This document shows positions 1 through 7,595 of a stretch of DNA of 41,425 bases, one piece after another. A program made the translations under genes and the position numbers. Below the pieces are notes generated by a model. The model was not told the origin of the DNA. It ran no database searches and saw only the letters and a list, made by a program, of their open reading frames with translations. The DNA comes from Bacteroidales bacterium (GTDB taxonomy: Bacteria > Bacteroidota > Bacteroidia > Bacteroidales > F082). The stretch spans positions 1 to 41,425 of the forward strand of contig JAFYUH010000124.1 in the NCBI GenBank assembly GCA_017549605.1, given 5' to 3'. Within the stretch, counting starts at the first letter, position 1. The number at the start of each line of letters is the position of its first letter.

Positions 1-24
1 GCTCAAGGCTCAAAGCATAAAAAT

Positions 25-1371
25 ATGAAAAAAGGCAAAATAATAATCGGTGTTATCATCTTATTGGGAATCCTTGGTTTTATCACTTTCAAGGTTTTGA
101 AGAAAAGTGACAAAGAATTAGTGATTCGCACATACGTCGTTGACGACTATACTATTGAAAACACTGTCACAGCGACAGGAACCATCCAGCCTTTGGAACA
201 GGTTGAAGTAGGAACACAAGTCTCTGGCGAGATCGACAAGATTTTCGTTGACTACAACTCCGTAGTTAAGAAAGGACAGCTTCTCGCCGAGTTAGACAAA
301 TCAAATTTATTGGAAAACCTTCGTCAGGCAGAAGCCAGCGTACGCAGCGCCGAGAGCGAACTTGAATATTCCAAGACAAGCTTCGAGAGGACAAAACAAC
401 TCTACGAAGCAAAGGCAGCCACACAGATAGCTTACGACGAGTCACGCAACTCTTTGGTCAAGGCAGAGACCTCATTGCAGAACGCACAGTCGAACCTCGA
501 CAAGGCAAAGGTCAACTTAGGTTATGCAGAGATCTATTCTCCTATTGACGGCATTGTTCTTTCTAGAGAAGTAGAAGTCGGTCAGACCGTAGCCGCTTCA
601 TACAGCACTCCTACCCTTTTCACCATCGCCAACGACTTGACACAGATGAAAGTAGAAGCCAACATCGACGAAGCCGACATAGGCCAGGTGGTAGTAGGAC
701 AAAGAGTGACATTCTCTGTTGACGCATACGTTGACGACACTTTCTATGGCGAAGTACAACAGATCAGACTTCAACCTACAACAACAAATAACGTTGTGAC
801 ATACACTGTCATCATCACAGCTCACAATCCAGAATTGAAGCTTCTGCCAGGCATGACAGCCAGCGTCACCATCATCACCGAGGAAGAAACCGGACTTGCT
901 GTTCCTTCAGAAGCATTGAGTTTCACACCATCAGAAGAAGTTATGAAAGAAATGGACGCTCAGTTCGAAGGCGATTTCCCAAAACCACAGTCTAAGGGCA
1001 AACGTCCAGATTTCCCACAAGGAATGCCACCTCAAGGAATGCCAGGCGGCGGTCCAAGACCAGATTTCAACGGCGACGGTTTCCCAGGCGAGAGACCTAA
1101 CTTCAAGGATATGGAAATGGTTTGGGTTAAAGTCGATGGCAAGATGATGCCACGTCCTATCAAGACAGGCATGAGTGACGGCGTCTACCGCATAGTAGAA
1201 CACGGACTTATGCAAGGTGACTCTGTCGTCCTCTCAGCCAATTATGTAGATGTGAAGGCAAATGCCAATATGCAGAAGATGGGCAACAACCCATTCATGC
1301 CAGGCCCTCCTCCAGGCGTTGGCAAAAGCGCCAACCCTAGCAACAACGGCCGTACCACCCCTAAAAGATAA
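25..1371 (+). CDS. macA: MacA-type periplasmic adaptor of a tripartite efflux pump (HlyD/RND adaptor family)
   Basis: This is a membrane-fusion protein that would link the inner-membrane ABC transporter encoded just downstream to an outer-membrane TolC-like channel. Residues 5-24 form an N-terminal membrane anchor with a short cytoplasmic basic end. A lipoyl-type half-motif follows (GTQVSGEIDKIFVDYNSVVKKGQLLAELD, about 63-91), then an alpha-helical hairpin (about 92-165), the second lipoyl half (YSPIDGIVLSREVEVGQTV) and a beta-barrel region. Residues 318-360 are an unusual Pro/Gly/Phe-rich stretch (PQGMPPQGMPGGG), and the C-terminus is also Pro/Gly/Asn-rich. The next gene starts 6 bp after the stop, so this is the first gene of an operon with the ATPase and permease. 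The outer-membrane partner is not in the window and may lie upstream. The family is certain; the substrate is unknown. Confidence 0.93.
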   Translation: MKKGKIIIGVIILLGILGFITFKVLKKSDKELVIRTYVVDDYTIENTVTATGTIQPLEQVEVGTQVSGEIDKIFVDYNSVVKKGQLLAELDKSNLLENLRQAEASVRSAESELEYSKTSFERTKQLYEAKAATQIAYDESRNSLVKAETSLQNAQSNLDKAKVNLGYAEIYSPIDGIVLSREVEVGQTVAASYSTPTLFTIANDLTQMKVEANIDEADIGQVVVGQRVTFSVDAYVDDTFYGEVQQIRLQPTTTNNVVTYTVIITAHNPELKLLPGMTASVTIITEEETGLAVPSEALSFTPSEEVMKEMDAQFEGDFPKPQSKGKRPDFPQGMPPQGMPGGGPRPDFNGDGFPGERPNFKDMEMVWVKVDGKMMPRPIKTGMSDGVYRIVEHGLMQGDSVVLSANYVDVKANANMQKMGNNPFMPGPPPGVGKSANPSNNGRTTPKR

Positions 1372-1377
1372 GACATC

Positions 1378-2130
1378 ATGAATCAAGCCATATTACAGAT
1401 AGAAAACTTAAGACGTGTCTTCCAGGTCGGCAGTGAAGAAGTCCACGCCCTTAAAGGAGTCAGCTTCTCCATCAACAAGGGCGAGTTCGTGAGTATCATG
1501 GGCTCCAGCGGCAGCGGCAAGTCGACGATGCTCAACATCTTAGGTTGCCTCGACACTCCAACGTCGGGAGAATACCTCATCGACGGCGTCTCGGTAAGAG
1601 AACGCAGCAAGAATGACCTTGCGGACATCAGAAACCGTAAGATAGGCTTCGTGTTTCAGTCTTACAACCTTCTGGCACGCACGACAGCCCTTGAGAACGT
1701 AGAGCTGCCTCTCATATATAACAACAGCGTCTCTTCACGCGAACGCCGCGAACGTGCAAAACACGCCCTCGAGATGGTAGGCCTCGCCGACAGAATGTCG
1801 CACACCCCTAACCAACTCTCAGGAGGTCAGCAGCAACGTGTGGCGATAGCACGCGCCATCGTCAACGACCCTGTGATAATACTCGCCGACGAAGCAACAG
1901 GTAACCTCGACACCAAGACATCTTACGAGATCATGAGCCTGTTCCAAGAGCTTAACGAGAAAGGAAAGACAATAGCCTTCGTGACACACGAGACCGACAT
2001 CGCGATGTTCACCTCTCGCATCATCACGCTACGCGACGGACATATCATCAGCGACAGCAAGAATGAAGCACTTTCTGCGATGGCAGAAATTCAGAAATTA
2101 AAAAATATCAATGAGACGCCACAGGGGTGA
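1378..2130 (+). CDS. MacB-type ABC transporter ATP-binding protein
   Basis: This is the cytoplasmic ATPase of a MacB/LolD-type (type VII) ABC transporter that drives mechanotransmission efflux. Visible motifs are Walker A GSSGSGKST (about 42-50), the Q-loop in FVFQSYNLL, the signature LSGGQQQRVAIARAI (about 147-161), Walker B VIILADEATGNLD and the switch histidine in FVTHE. The 250-aa length is usual for a stand-alone ATPase split from its permease, whereas E. coli MacB is a fusion. It follows macA by 6 bp. The last codons (ETPQG) and stop lie inside a 27-bp copy of an interspersed palindromic repeat (2113-2139), so the natural C-terminus has probably been replaced by repeat sequence. Confidence 0.94.
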   Translation: MNQAILQIENLRRVFQVGSEEVHALKGVSFSINKGEFVSIMGSSGSGKSTMLNILGCLDTPTSGEYLIDGVSVRERSKNDLADIRNRKIGFVFQSYNLLARTTALENVELPLIYNNSVSSRERRERAKHALEMVGLADRMSHTPNQLSGGQQQRVAIARAIVNDPVIILADEATGNLDTKTSYEIMSLFQELNEKGKTIAFVTHETDIAMFTSRIITLRDGHIISDSKNEALSAMAEIQKLKNINETPQG

Positions 2131-2139
2131 CGTCTCTAC
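2113..2139. repeat. Short palindromic repeat, type A, overlapping the end of the ABC ATPase gene
   Basis: The sequence contains AGACGCCACAGG followed by GTGACGTCTCTAC and differs by one base from the copies at 20660-20685 and 28764-28789. It can fold as AGACG-CAC against GTG-CGTCT with a tiny loop. It supplies the last codons and the stop codon of the ATPase gene. Confidence 0.85.
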
Positions 2140-2152
2140 TTAGAATAAATAT

Positions 2153-2201
2153 AGACGCATCAATGTTTGTTCATTTACAGGAAACATTGACACGTCTCTA
2201 C
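2153..2201. repeat. Short palindromic repeat, type B (49-bp form)
   Basis: The arms AGACGCATCAATGTTT and AAACATTGACACGTCT pair with one mismatch around a short loop, and the element ends in CTCTAC. It is the same length as, and similar throughout to, the element at 36764-36812. It fills the gap between the ATPase and permease genes and ends 12 bp before the permease start codon, so it would form a hairpin in the operon mRNA. Confidence 0.85.
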
Positions 2202-2213
2202 AAATAAAACGAC

Positions 2214-3434
2214 ATGAACATTTTCAACTTAATAAAAATAGCTTACAAATCACTGATGCGAAACAAGATGCGTGCTTTCCTCACCATGCTTGGCATAGTG
2301 ATAGGCATCTCTTCCGTCATCACTATGGTGGGTGTCGGAGAGAGTTCTCAGGCTAGCATCAACAATCAGGTCTCACAGATGGGAACCAACCTCATTATGG
2401 TACAGAGAGCCAGAATGCGTGAGCGCGGCGTCGCCACAGGACGCGACAATGTGCAGTCGCTCAAGGTCAAGGACGTCGACCTTCTTGCCGACAACTGCAA
2501 ATACCTCTCGGCGGTGAGCCCTGTCTTTCAGGCCAGCTCTCAGATCATCAACGGCAACTACAACTGGTCGGGCAGTGTCATGGGCGGCAACACCGAGCTC
2601 ATGGGAATCCGTAAGTTCGAGCTCGCCACTGGTTCCAACTTCACCGACGATGACATCAAGAAATATGCTAAGGTAGCGGTGATAGGCCACACTATTGTGG
2701 AAGAGCTCTTCGACGAGAACGTCGACCCTATAGGCAAGACGATACGCGTCGGCAATATGCCAGTGAAAGTCATCGGCACCTTGAAGCCTAAAGGCGAGAA
2801 CCAGATGGGCGACGACCAAGACGACATCTTGATAATGCCTTACACCACAGTGCAGAAACGAATCCTCGGCATCGATTTCGTCCACATGATAATGGGATCT
2901 GCTGTATCTGAAGACGTAGCAGACAAGGCTGTTGAAGAAATAGAAGTATTGCTCCGTGGAGCTCATAAGATAAAAGACGGCGCTGCCGACGACTTCGAGG
3001 TGAGGACACAGGCAGAGATGCTCGAGATGATGTCATCAATCAGCGGAATGATGACTACATTGCTCACTGCCATCGCCGCCATCTCGTTGATAGTAGGCGG
3101 CATCGGCATCATGAATATCATGTATGTCACCGTTACAGAAAGAACAAAAGAGATAGGACTGAGAATGTCCATCGGCGCTCATAACAGCAGCATCTTATTA
3201 CAGTTCCTCTGCGAAAGCGTGATATTAAGTCTCATCGGCGGTCTCATCGGGATAGTGCTCGGTCTGTTGCTGTCGTACGCACTGGCTGTAATACAAGGCA
3301 TGCCTTATATCGTAAGCACCTCTGCAGTGATACTCTCGTTCGTGGTATGCGCCGCGACGGGCATCTTCTTCGGATGGTATCCAGCCAAGAAAGCCGCTTC
3401 CTTAGATCCTATTAACGCCTTAAGATACGAATGA
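2214..3434 (+). CDS. MacB-type ABC transporter permease (FtsX family)
   Basis: This is the inner-membrane permease partner of the preceding ATPase. The layout is classic MacB: an N-terminal cytoplasmic amphipathic segment and TM1 (about 20-42, LTMLGIVIGISSVITMVGVG), a large periplasmic MacB_PCD domain (about 45-270), and three C-terminal TM helices in an FtsX domain (about 280-395). The FtsX domain contains VGGIGIMNIMYVTVTERTKEIGLR and ends with PAKKAASLDPINALRYE, a hallmark of the family. The 406-aa length is normal for the ATPase-less form. The stop codon overlaps the start of the histidine kinase gene (ATGA), suggesting coupled translation of pump and sensor. Confidence 0.94.
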   Translation: MNIFNLIKIAYKSLMRNKMRAFLTMLGIVIGISSVITMVGVGESSQASINNQVSQMGTNLIMVQRARMRERGVATGRDNVQSLKVKDVDLLADNCKYLSAVSPVFQASSQIINGNYNWSGSVMGGNTELMGIRKFELATGSNFTDDDIKKYAKVAVIGHTIVEELFDENVDPIGKTIRVGNMPVKVIGTLKPKGENQMGDDQDDILIMPYTTVQKRILGIDFVHMIMGSAVSEDVADKAVEEIEVLLRGAHKIKDGAADDFEVRTQAEMLEMMSSISGMMTTLLTAIAAISLIVGGIGIMNIMYVTVTERTKEIGLRMSIGAHNSSILLQFLCESVILSLIGGLIGIVLGLLLSYALAVIQGMPYIVSTSAVILSFVVCAATGIFFGWYPAKKAASLDPINALRYE

Positions 3435-4516
3435 TGAAAAGCAAGACCCTCAAAGATTATCCAAATGTGAAGTTTATCGTGTCATTGTCGCTCGCGATAA
3501 GTATCTTCCTACATGTCGCCATGTTCCTCTCGTTCTGGTTCGGCGACGGCATCATCTTCCAGCAGATGGGAGCGCACAAAAGACCGCCATTTCATCTAGA
3601 CGGATTCTTGCTCAACATCGCATCTACATTTATACTCGCCTTTGTGCTTTATATGTATAATATGTACATACAAAAAAACATTAAGAGAAGCAACACGACC
3701 AGATTGCTGCTTATGATAGTCGGATCTGTCTTTCTCACAATAATAATGAGTTTCATCTTCACAACGCTGCATCCTTACATCTTAGGACATGCCGACCACC
3801 AGCCTCCTATCAGCGGCAAGGTACATATCTACACCAACGCTCTGATGCGTGACTTCTTCGTTATGATTGTAGCGACTTTGTCGTGGCAATTACTCGTCTC
3901 CAATTACAAAAGCCGTAAGATAGCAGTTGAAAACGAGAGTCTTATAGCAGAAAACCTCATGACACGCTATGACGTATTGAAAAACCAGATGAATCCCCAT
4001 TTCTTGTTTAACTCATTAAACACACTTCAATCTTTGATAGACATAGACAAAGAAAAAGCGAAAGATTATGTTCAGGAGCTATCAAAAGTATTGAGATATT
4101 CTTTACAGAACCAGGAGGTTGTGAGTCTAGAAGAAGAGCTGCGTCTTGCCAATTCATTTTGTAATCTGATGGAGATACGCTATGGTGAGAATCTTAAAAT
4201 TAATTTTGAGATAAACGAGGAGTTGCTCAACGACGAAATAATTCCTTTAAGTCTGCAGGTGCTTATTGAAAATGCGATAAAACATAATGTCATCAGCGAC
4301 AAGCAGCCACTTACTATAAGCATCACTTCCGATTTAGGAAACCATAAGCTCATTATCTGCAATAAGATACAACCTAAAATCGACAAGAGTTCAGGCAATG
4401 GCATCGGACTTGCCAACCTCTCGGAACGTTACAGATTAAAATGGAATACAGATATTGAAATTATCAATAATAATGTCGATTTTTGCGTAGCCATTAAGTT
4501 AAATAAAATTAACTAA
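3431..4516 (+). CDS. LytS/YehU-type membrane sensor histidine kinase
   Basis: This is a sensor kinase of the LytS/YehU (His_kinase) family. Four predicted membrane helices occupy about residues 13-36, 55-78, 92-112 and 138-156. The phosphoacceptor motif NPHFLFNSLN follows, with His190 as the likely phosphorylated residue, then an ATPase domain with N-box LIENAIKHN (about 278-286) and glycine box SGNGIGLANLSERY. An extracellular sensor domain is essentially absent, so the signal is probably sensed in or near the membrane. It overlaps the permease stop codon by 4 bp and precedes the response-regulator gene by 14 bp. Context suggests that it monitors the same stress that the pump relieves; that is inference. 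Confidence 0.92.
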   Translation: MMKSKTLKDYPNVKFIVSLSLAISIFLHVAMFLSFWFGDGIIFQQMGAHKRPPFHLDGFLLNIASTFILAFVLYMYNMYIQKNIKRSNTTRLLLMIVGSVFLTIIMSFIFTTLHPYILGHADHQPPISGKVHIYTNALMRDFFVMIVATLSWQLLVSNYKSRKIAVENESLIAENLMTRYDVLKNQMNPHFLFNSLNTLQSLIDIDKEKAKDYVQELSKVLRYSLQNQEVVSLEEELRLANSFCNLMEIRYGENLKINFEINEELLNDEIIPLSLQVLIENAIKHNVISDKQPLTISITSDLGNHKLIICNKIQPKIDKSSGNGIGLANLSERYRLKWNTDIEIINNNVDFCVAIKLNKIN

Positions 4517-4530
4517 ATTTTTATCAAGAA

Positions 4531-5295
4531 ATGAAAGCCGTTATCATAGAAGACGAAAAGATTGCTGCCGAGTTATTAAAAAACCTCATCTGCCAGTTAG
4601 ACGAGAACATTGAAGTTGTGACCGTACTTCAGACTGTAGAAGACAGCGTGGAATGGCTAAACAGCAACCAACATCCTGATATCTTATTCGTCGACATACA
4701 TCTAGCCGACGGCTCTTCATTCTCCATTTTCGAAAAGACTGAAGTGAAATGTCCTATAGTTTTCACGACAGCTTACGACGAATACGCATTGAAGGCTTTT
4801 GAAGTCAACAGCATTGATTATTTGTTAAAACCTATTAACAAAGATGACTTGCAAAGAGCCTTGAACAAATACAAGAATCTCAAAGGCGAGAAGCACGAAG
4901 TCGATTACAAGACACTCATAAGTCGTTTTTTGACAGAAGCTGAAAACGTCAATAATTATAAGGAGCACTTCCTTGTTCCAGAACGCGACAAACTGGTTCC
5001 GCTTGCAGCTAAAGACATCGCTTACGTCTATATCGACTTGAAACTCATCAAAGCAGTCACATTCTCAGGCAAGGTCTATTATCTCAACCAAAACCTTGAC
5101 GAGATGATGAACCAGCTTAATCCTAAGATGTTCTTCAGAGCAAACAGACAATATATCGTATCACACGAAGCCATCAAAGACGTATCGATATGGTTTGGAA
5201 ACAAGATCTCGCTCAACCTCACCATCCCTACAGAAGAAAAGATCATCGTCAGCAAGGCAAGAGTTTCAGATTTCAAGAACTGGTACTCTTTTTAA
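4531..5295 (+). CDS. LytTR-family response regulator
   Basis: This is a two-component response regulator with an N-terminal receiver domain (about 1-120) and a C-terminal LytTR DNA-binding domain (about 148-250). The acidic pocket IIEDE is at residues 5-9, the phosphoacceptor is Asp55 in ILFVDIHLADG, the conserved Thr is in FTTAYDEYA, and the conserved Lys is in YLLKPI. LytTR features include FLVPERDKLVPLAAKDIAYVY and FFRANRQYIVSH. It is the cognate partner of the kinase 14 bp upstream. LytTR proteins bind direct repeats in promoters. The efflux operon promoter lies outside the window, so autoregulation cannot be tested here. Confidence 0.93.
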   Translation: MKAVIIEDEKIAAELLKNLICQLDENIEVVTVLQTVEDSVEWLNSNQHPDILFVDIHLADGSSFSIFEKTEVKCPIVFTTAYDEYALKAFEVNSIDYLLKPINKDDLQRALNKYKNLKGEKHEVDYKTLISRFLTEAENVNNYKEHFLVPERDKLVPLAAKDIAYVYIDLKLIKAVTFSGKVYYLNQNLDEMMNQLNPKMFFRANRQYIVSHEAIKDVSIWFGNKISLNLTIPTEEKIIVSKARVSDFKNWYSF

Positions 5296-5297
5296 AA

Positions 5298-5352
5298 ATT
5301 CAGAATCTCAGAAATTCAAAATCTCAGAAAAATTTTGAAGTTTTGAAGTTTA
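5298..5352. repeat. Low-complexity word-repeat tract
   Basis: This tract is built from recurring words (AATTCAGAATCTCAGAAATT, then TTTTGAAG twice). The same words recur at 6855-6930 and at the 3' end of malQ (14950-15021). It begins immediately after the response-regulator stop codon. Confidence 0.7.
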
Positions 5353-5427
5353 ACAATTCCTAAACAAACTTTCATCTCTTCATAATGTTTTTAAGTCAAA
5401 CTAATTTAAACTTAAAAAAACAACATT

Positions 5428-6858
5428 ATGAAAGATTTGAATTTCAGACACGGCGACGCTAAGAGCGATGTCTTCGGAACAGACGCGATGGTCAATCCAT
5501 CTCCAGTAGACAGAATTCCAGAAGCACCAACAACACCACAGGTTGCATATCAAATGGTTAAAGACGAGACTTTCCCACAGACACAGCCTCGACTCAACCT
5601 CGCTACTTTCGTCACCACATATATGGACGAATATGCCACAAAATTAATGAACGAAGCCATCAGCATCAACTATATCGATGAAACCGAATATCCTCGTGTA
5701 GCTGTGATGGGACAGAAGTGCATCAACATCCTCGCTAACTTATGGAACAGTCCTGAGACCAACAAATGGAAGACCGGCGCTCTCGGCATCGGCTCATCAG
5801 AAGCTTGTATGCTCGGCGGCGTGGCAGCATGGATGCGCTGGCGCAAGAGAAGAATGGAACAAGGCAAGCCTTACGACAAGCCTAACTTCGTCATCTCAAC
5901 AGGTTTCCAGGTAGTATGGGAAAAATTCGCACAGCTCTGGCAGATAGAGATGCGTACAGTGCCACTCACCACAGAGAACCCGACCTTGGATCCTAAGAAA
6001 GCCATCGAGATGTGCGACGAAAACACCATCTGTATCGTCCCTATCGCAGGCTGCACCTGGACCGGTATGAACGATGACTTCGAAGCTATCGACAAGGCTG
6101 TCACCGAGTTCAACAAAAAGACCGGCAACCAGCTCTGCATACACGTCGACGCCGCTTCAGGAGGTTTTATCTTGCCTTTCCTCAAACCTCACGTCAAATG
6201 GGATTTCCGCCTAGACAACGTTTTGTCAATTAGTACATCAGGTCACAAGTACGGACTCGTATATCCTGGTTTGGGTTGGGTCATCTGGAAAGACAAGAAA
6301 TACCTTCCTGAAGAAATGGCGTTCAGCGTCAACTACCTCGGCGCCGACATCACACAAGTGGGTCTTAACTTCTCACGACCAGCAGCACAGGTATTGGGAC
6401 AATACTACCAATTCATCAGATTAGGATTCCAAGGATATAAGGCAATCCAACAGAACTCAATGGACATCGCTGAATATCTCCACGAAGAAATCGGCAAGAT
6501 GCCACAGTTCAAGAACTACAGCAACGAATTAGTCAACCCATTGTTCATCTGGTCGTTGAACCCTAAATACGATAAAGTCGCCAACTGGACCTTGTACGAC
6601 TTACAATACAAGTTACAACAAAACGGCTGGATGGTTCCAGCGTATACATTGCCGAAGGATTTAGAGCAATGCGTTGTCATGAGAATTGTCTGTCGTCAAG
6701 GATTCAGCCGCGATATGGCCGACATGCTCTTGACCGACATCAGGATGGCAGTAGCCGACTTGGAAAAACTCAGCTACCCAACACAATCCAGAGTTGAAGT
6801 CAACAGGAACATACATCCTAAACAAAGCTTCAACCACTCCGGTAAGAAGAGTCACTAA
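5428..6858 (+). CDS. gadB: Glutamate decarboxylase (PLP-dependent)
   Basis: The enzyme decarboxylates L-glutamate to GABA and CO2, consuming a cytoplasmic proton, which is the core of glutamate-dependent acid resistance. It is a group II PLP decarboxylase of 476 aa (E. coli GadB is 466). The PLP lysine is K274 in SISTSGHKYGLVYPG. HVDAASGGF (about 239-247) carries the Asp that contacts the pyridine nitrogen, and GSSEACMLGG (about 122-131) is the phosphate-binding region. The N-terminal segment resembles the pH-responsive GadB N-terminus. The protein ends in a histidine (GKKSH), recalling the C-terminal His that closes the E. coli active site at neutral pH, but these last codons run into repeat sequence, so the resemblance may be accidental. 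The likely antiporter partner is at 10094-11551. Confidence 0.96.
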   Translation: MKDLNFRHGDAKSDVFGTDAMVNPSPVDRIPEAPTTPQVAYQMVKDETFPQTQPRLNLATFVTTYMDEYATKLMNEAISINYIDETEYPRVAVMGQKCINILANLWNSPETNKWKTGALGIGSSEACMLGGVAAWMRWRKRRMEQGKPYDKPNFVISTGFQVVWEKFAQLWQIEMRTVPLTTENPTLDPKKAIEMCDENTICIVPIAGCTWTGMNDDFEAIDKAVTEFNKKTGNQLCIHVDAASGGFILPFLKPHVKWDFRLDNVLSISTSGHKYGLVYPGLGWVIWKDKKYLPEEMAFSVNYLGADITQVGLNFSRPAAQVLGQYYQFIRLGFQGYKAIQQNSMDIAEYLHEEIGKMPQFKNYSNELVNPLFIWSLNPKYDKVANWTLYDLQYKLQQNGWMVPAYTLPKDLEQCVVMRIVCRQGFSRDMADMLLTDIRMAVADLEKLSYPTQSRVEVNRNIHPKQSFNHSGKKSH

Positions 6859-6934
6859 GACACCAAGTCACCGAGACACTAAGTTAAAGTCTCAGAATCT
6901 TAGAATCTCAGAAACTCAGAATCTTAAGACAAAG
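6855..6934. repeat. Low-complexity word-repeat tract after gadB
   Basis: The words CACTAAGACACC, AAGTCACCGAGACAC and CTCAGAATCTTAG repeat imperfectly. Related strings are at 15519-15595, 20098-20226 and 35060-35092 (the ACCGAGACAC family) and at 5298-5352 (the CAGAATCTCAG family). The tract begins within the last codon of gadB. Confidence 0.7.
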
Positions 6935-6967
6935 CCTCAGGACCTCAAAAGTTCTGAGGTTTTTGAT
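6935..6967 (+). terminator. Intrinsic terminator of gadB
   Basis: The arms CCTCAGGAC and GTTCTGAGG form a 9-bp stem with one G-U pair and a 7-nt loop, followed by a run of T (TTTTTGATTTTTG). It isolates gadB from the hipB promoter region. Confidence 0.75.
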
Positions 6968-6992
6968 TTTTGAGGTTTTGAGGTTTTATTAT

Positions 6993-7076
6993 AAAAGTGC
7001 AATATTTTACACTATTTCTTGTTTATTTCAAATAAACAATATATTTTTGCATAAAAAGTGAAATATATTACACTAT
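6993..7076 (+). promoter_or_regulatory. hip operon promoter with two operator copies and a central palindrome
   Basis: Two 23-bp sequences, at 6993-7015 and 7054-7076, match at 21 of 23 positions. Each is an imperfect dyad of form GTGnAATATnTTACAC. They lie 61 bp apart, close to six helical turns. Between them is a perfect 10-bp inverted repeat (TTGTTTATTT, C, AAATAAACAA; 7019-7039). A Bacteroidota -7 box TATTTTTG is at 7042-7049 with a -33 TTG at 7019-7021. The second operator overlaps the hipB start codon (7075). This arrangement predicts autorepression by HipB, possibly with DNA looping. Confidence 0.8.
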
Positions 7077-7278
7077 GAACTATGGTGGTTTAATAAAAGA
7101 ACGCAGAACTATATTGGGATTAACCCAACAAGATCTGTCTGATTACACAGGTCTCAGTGTGAGAATAATAAAAAGCATTGAGAACGATAAAGGTAATCCA
7201 TCAATGAGCACTCTTGAGAAAATCACAGAGACTCTTGGTTTGGAGATTGTTATAAGAGTAAAAGGCACTAACCAATGA
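7075..7278 (+). CDS. hipB: HipB-like XRE-family antitoxin/repressor
   Basis: This is a 67-aa protein that is almost entirely a Cro/C1-type helix-turn-helix (about residues 6-60; LTQQDLSDYTGLSVRIIKSIEND is the HTH core). It is the first gene of a three-gene operon. Its stop overlaps the start of the next gene by 4 bp (ATGA), indicating coupled translation. The twin 23-bp operators around its promoter fit a dimeric autorepressor. In the HipBST systems known from enteropathogenic E. coli, HipB is the DNA-binding member and HipS does the neutralising; by gene order the same division is expected here. AT content is higher than in the flanking metabolic genes. Confidence 0.88.
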   Translation: MNYGGLIKERRTILGLTQQDLSDYTGLSVRIIKSIENDKGNPSMSTLEKITETLGLEIVIRVKGTNQ

Positions 7279-7595
7279 GACAAGCTCTAGTATTAGTAAA
7301 CAAGATCATTGCAGGCATATTGACAGAGACTGACGACATGCGTTATATTTTCAAATATGACGACGCTTATCTCATCAATGCCGAACTTCGTCCTATATCA
7401 TTGGCGTTTCCAAAACAAAAAGAAGAATATGTCTCTGACGAATTATTCCCATTTTTCTTCAATATGCTTTCAGAAGGAGCTAACAAAATCATCCAATGTC
7501 AGACATTGAAGATAGATGAAGACGACTCATTCGGATTGCTGTTAGCCACCGCAAAACACGATACAATAGGAGCCATAACCGTAAAAGAATTATGA
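7275..7595 (+). CDS. hipS: HipS-like protein (HipA N-terminal subdomain 1 as a separate protein)
   Basis: This 106-aa protein corresponds to the N-terminal subdomain of full-length HipA (Couple_hipA type). The core PISLAFPKQKEEYVSDELFPFFFNMLSEG followed by DSFGLLLATAKHDTIGAITV matches the HipA pattern (SLSLP...FFENLLPEG...FALLAxxGRDxxGAL). It overlaps both neighbours by 4 bp (ATGA at each junction), so the three proteins are probably made in fixed ratio. In HipBST systems this small protein is the antitoxin that blocks the kinase; that role here is by analogy. A tryptophan expected just after the LPEG-like turn in the E. coli O127 HipS seems replaced (SEGANK), so neutralisation may work differently. 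Confidence 0.82.
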   Translation: MRQALVLVNKIIAGILTETDDMRYIFKYDDAYLINAELRPISLAFPKQKEEYVSDELFPFFFNMLSEGANKIIQCQTLKIDEDDSFGLLLATAKHDTIGAITVKEL

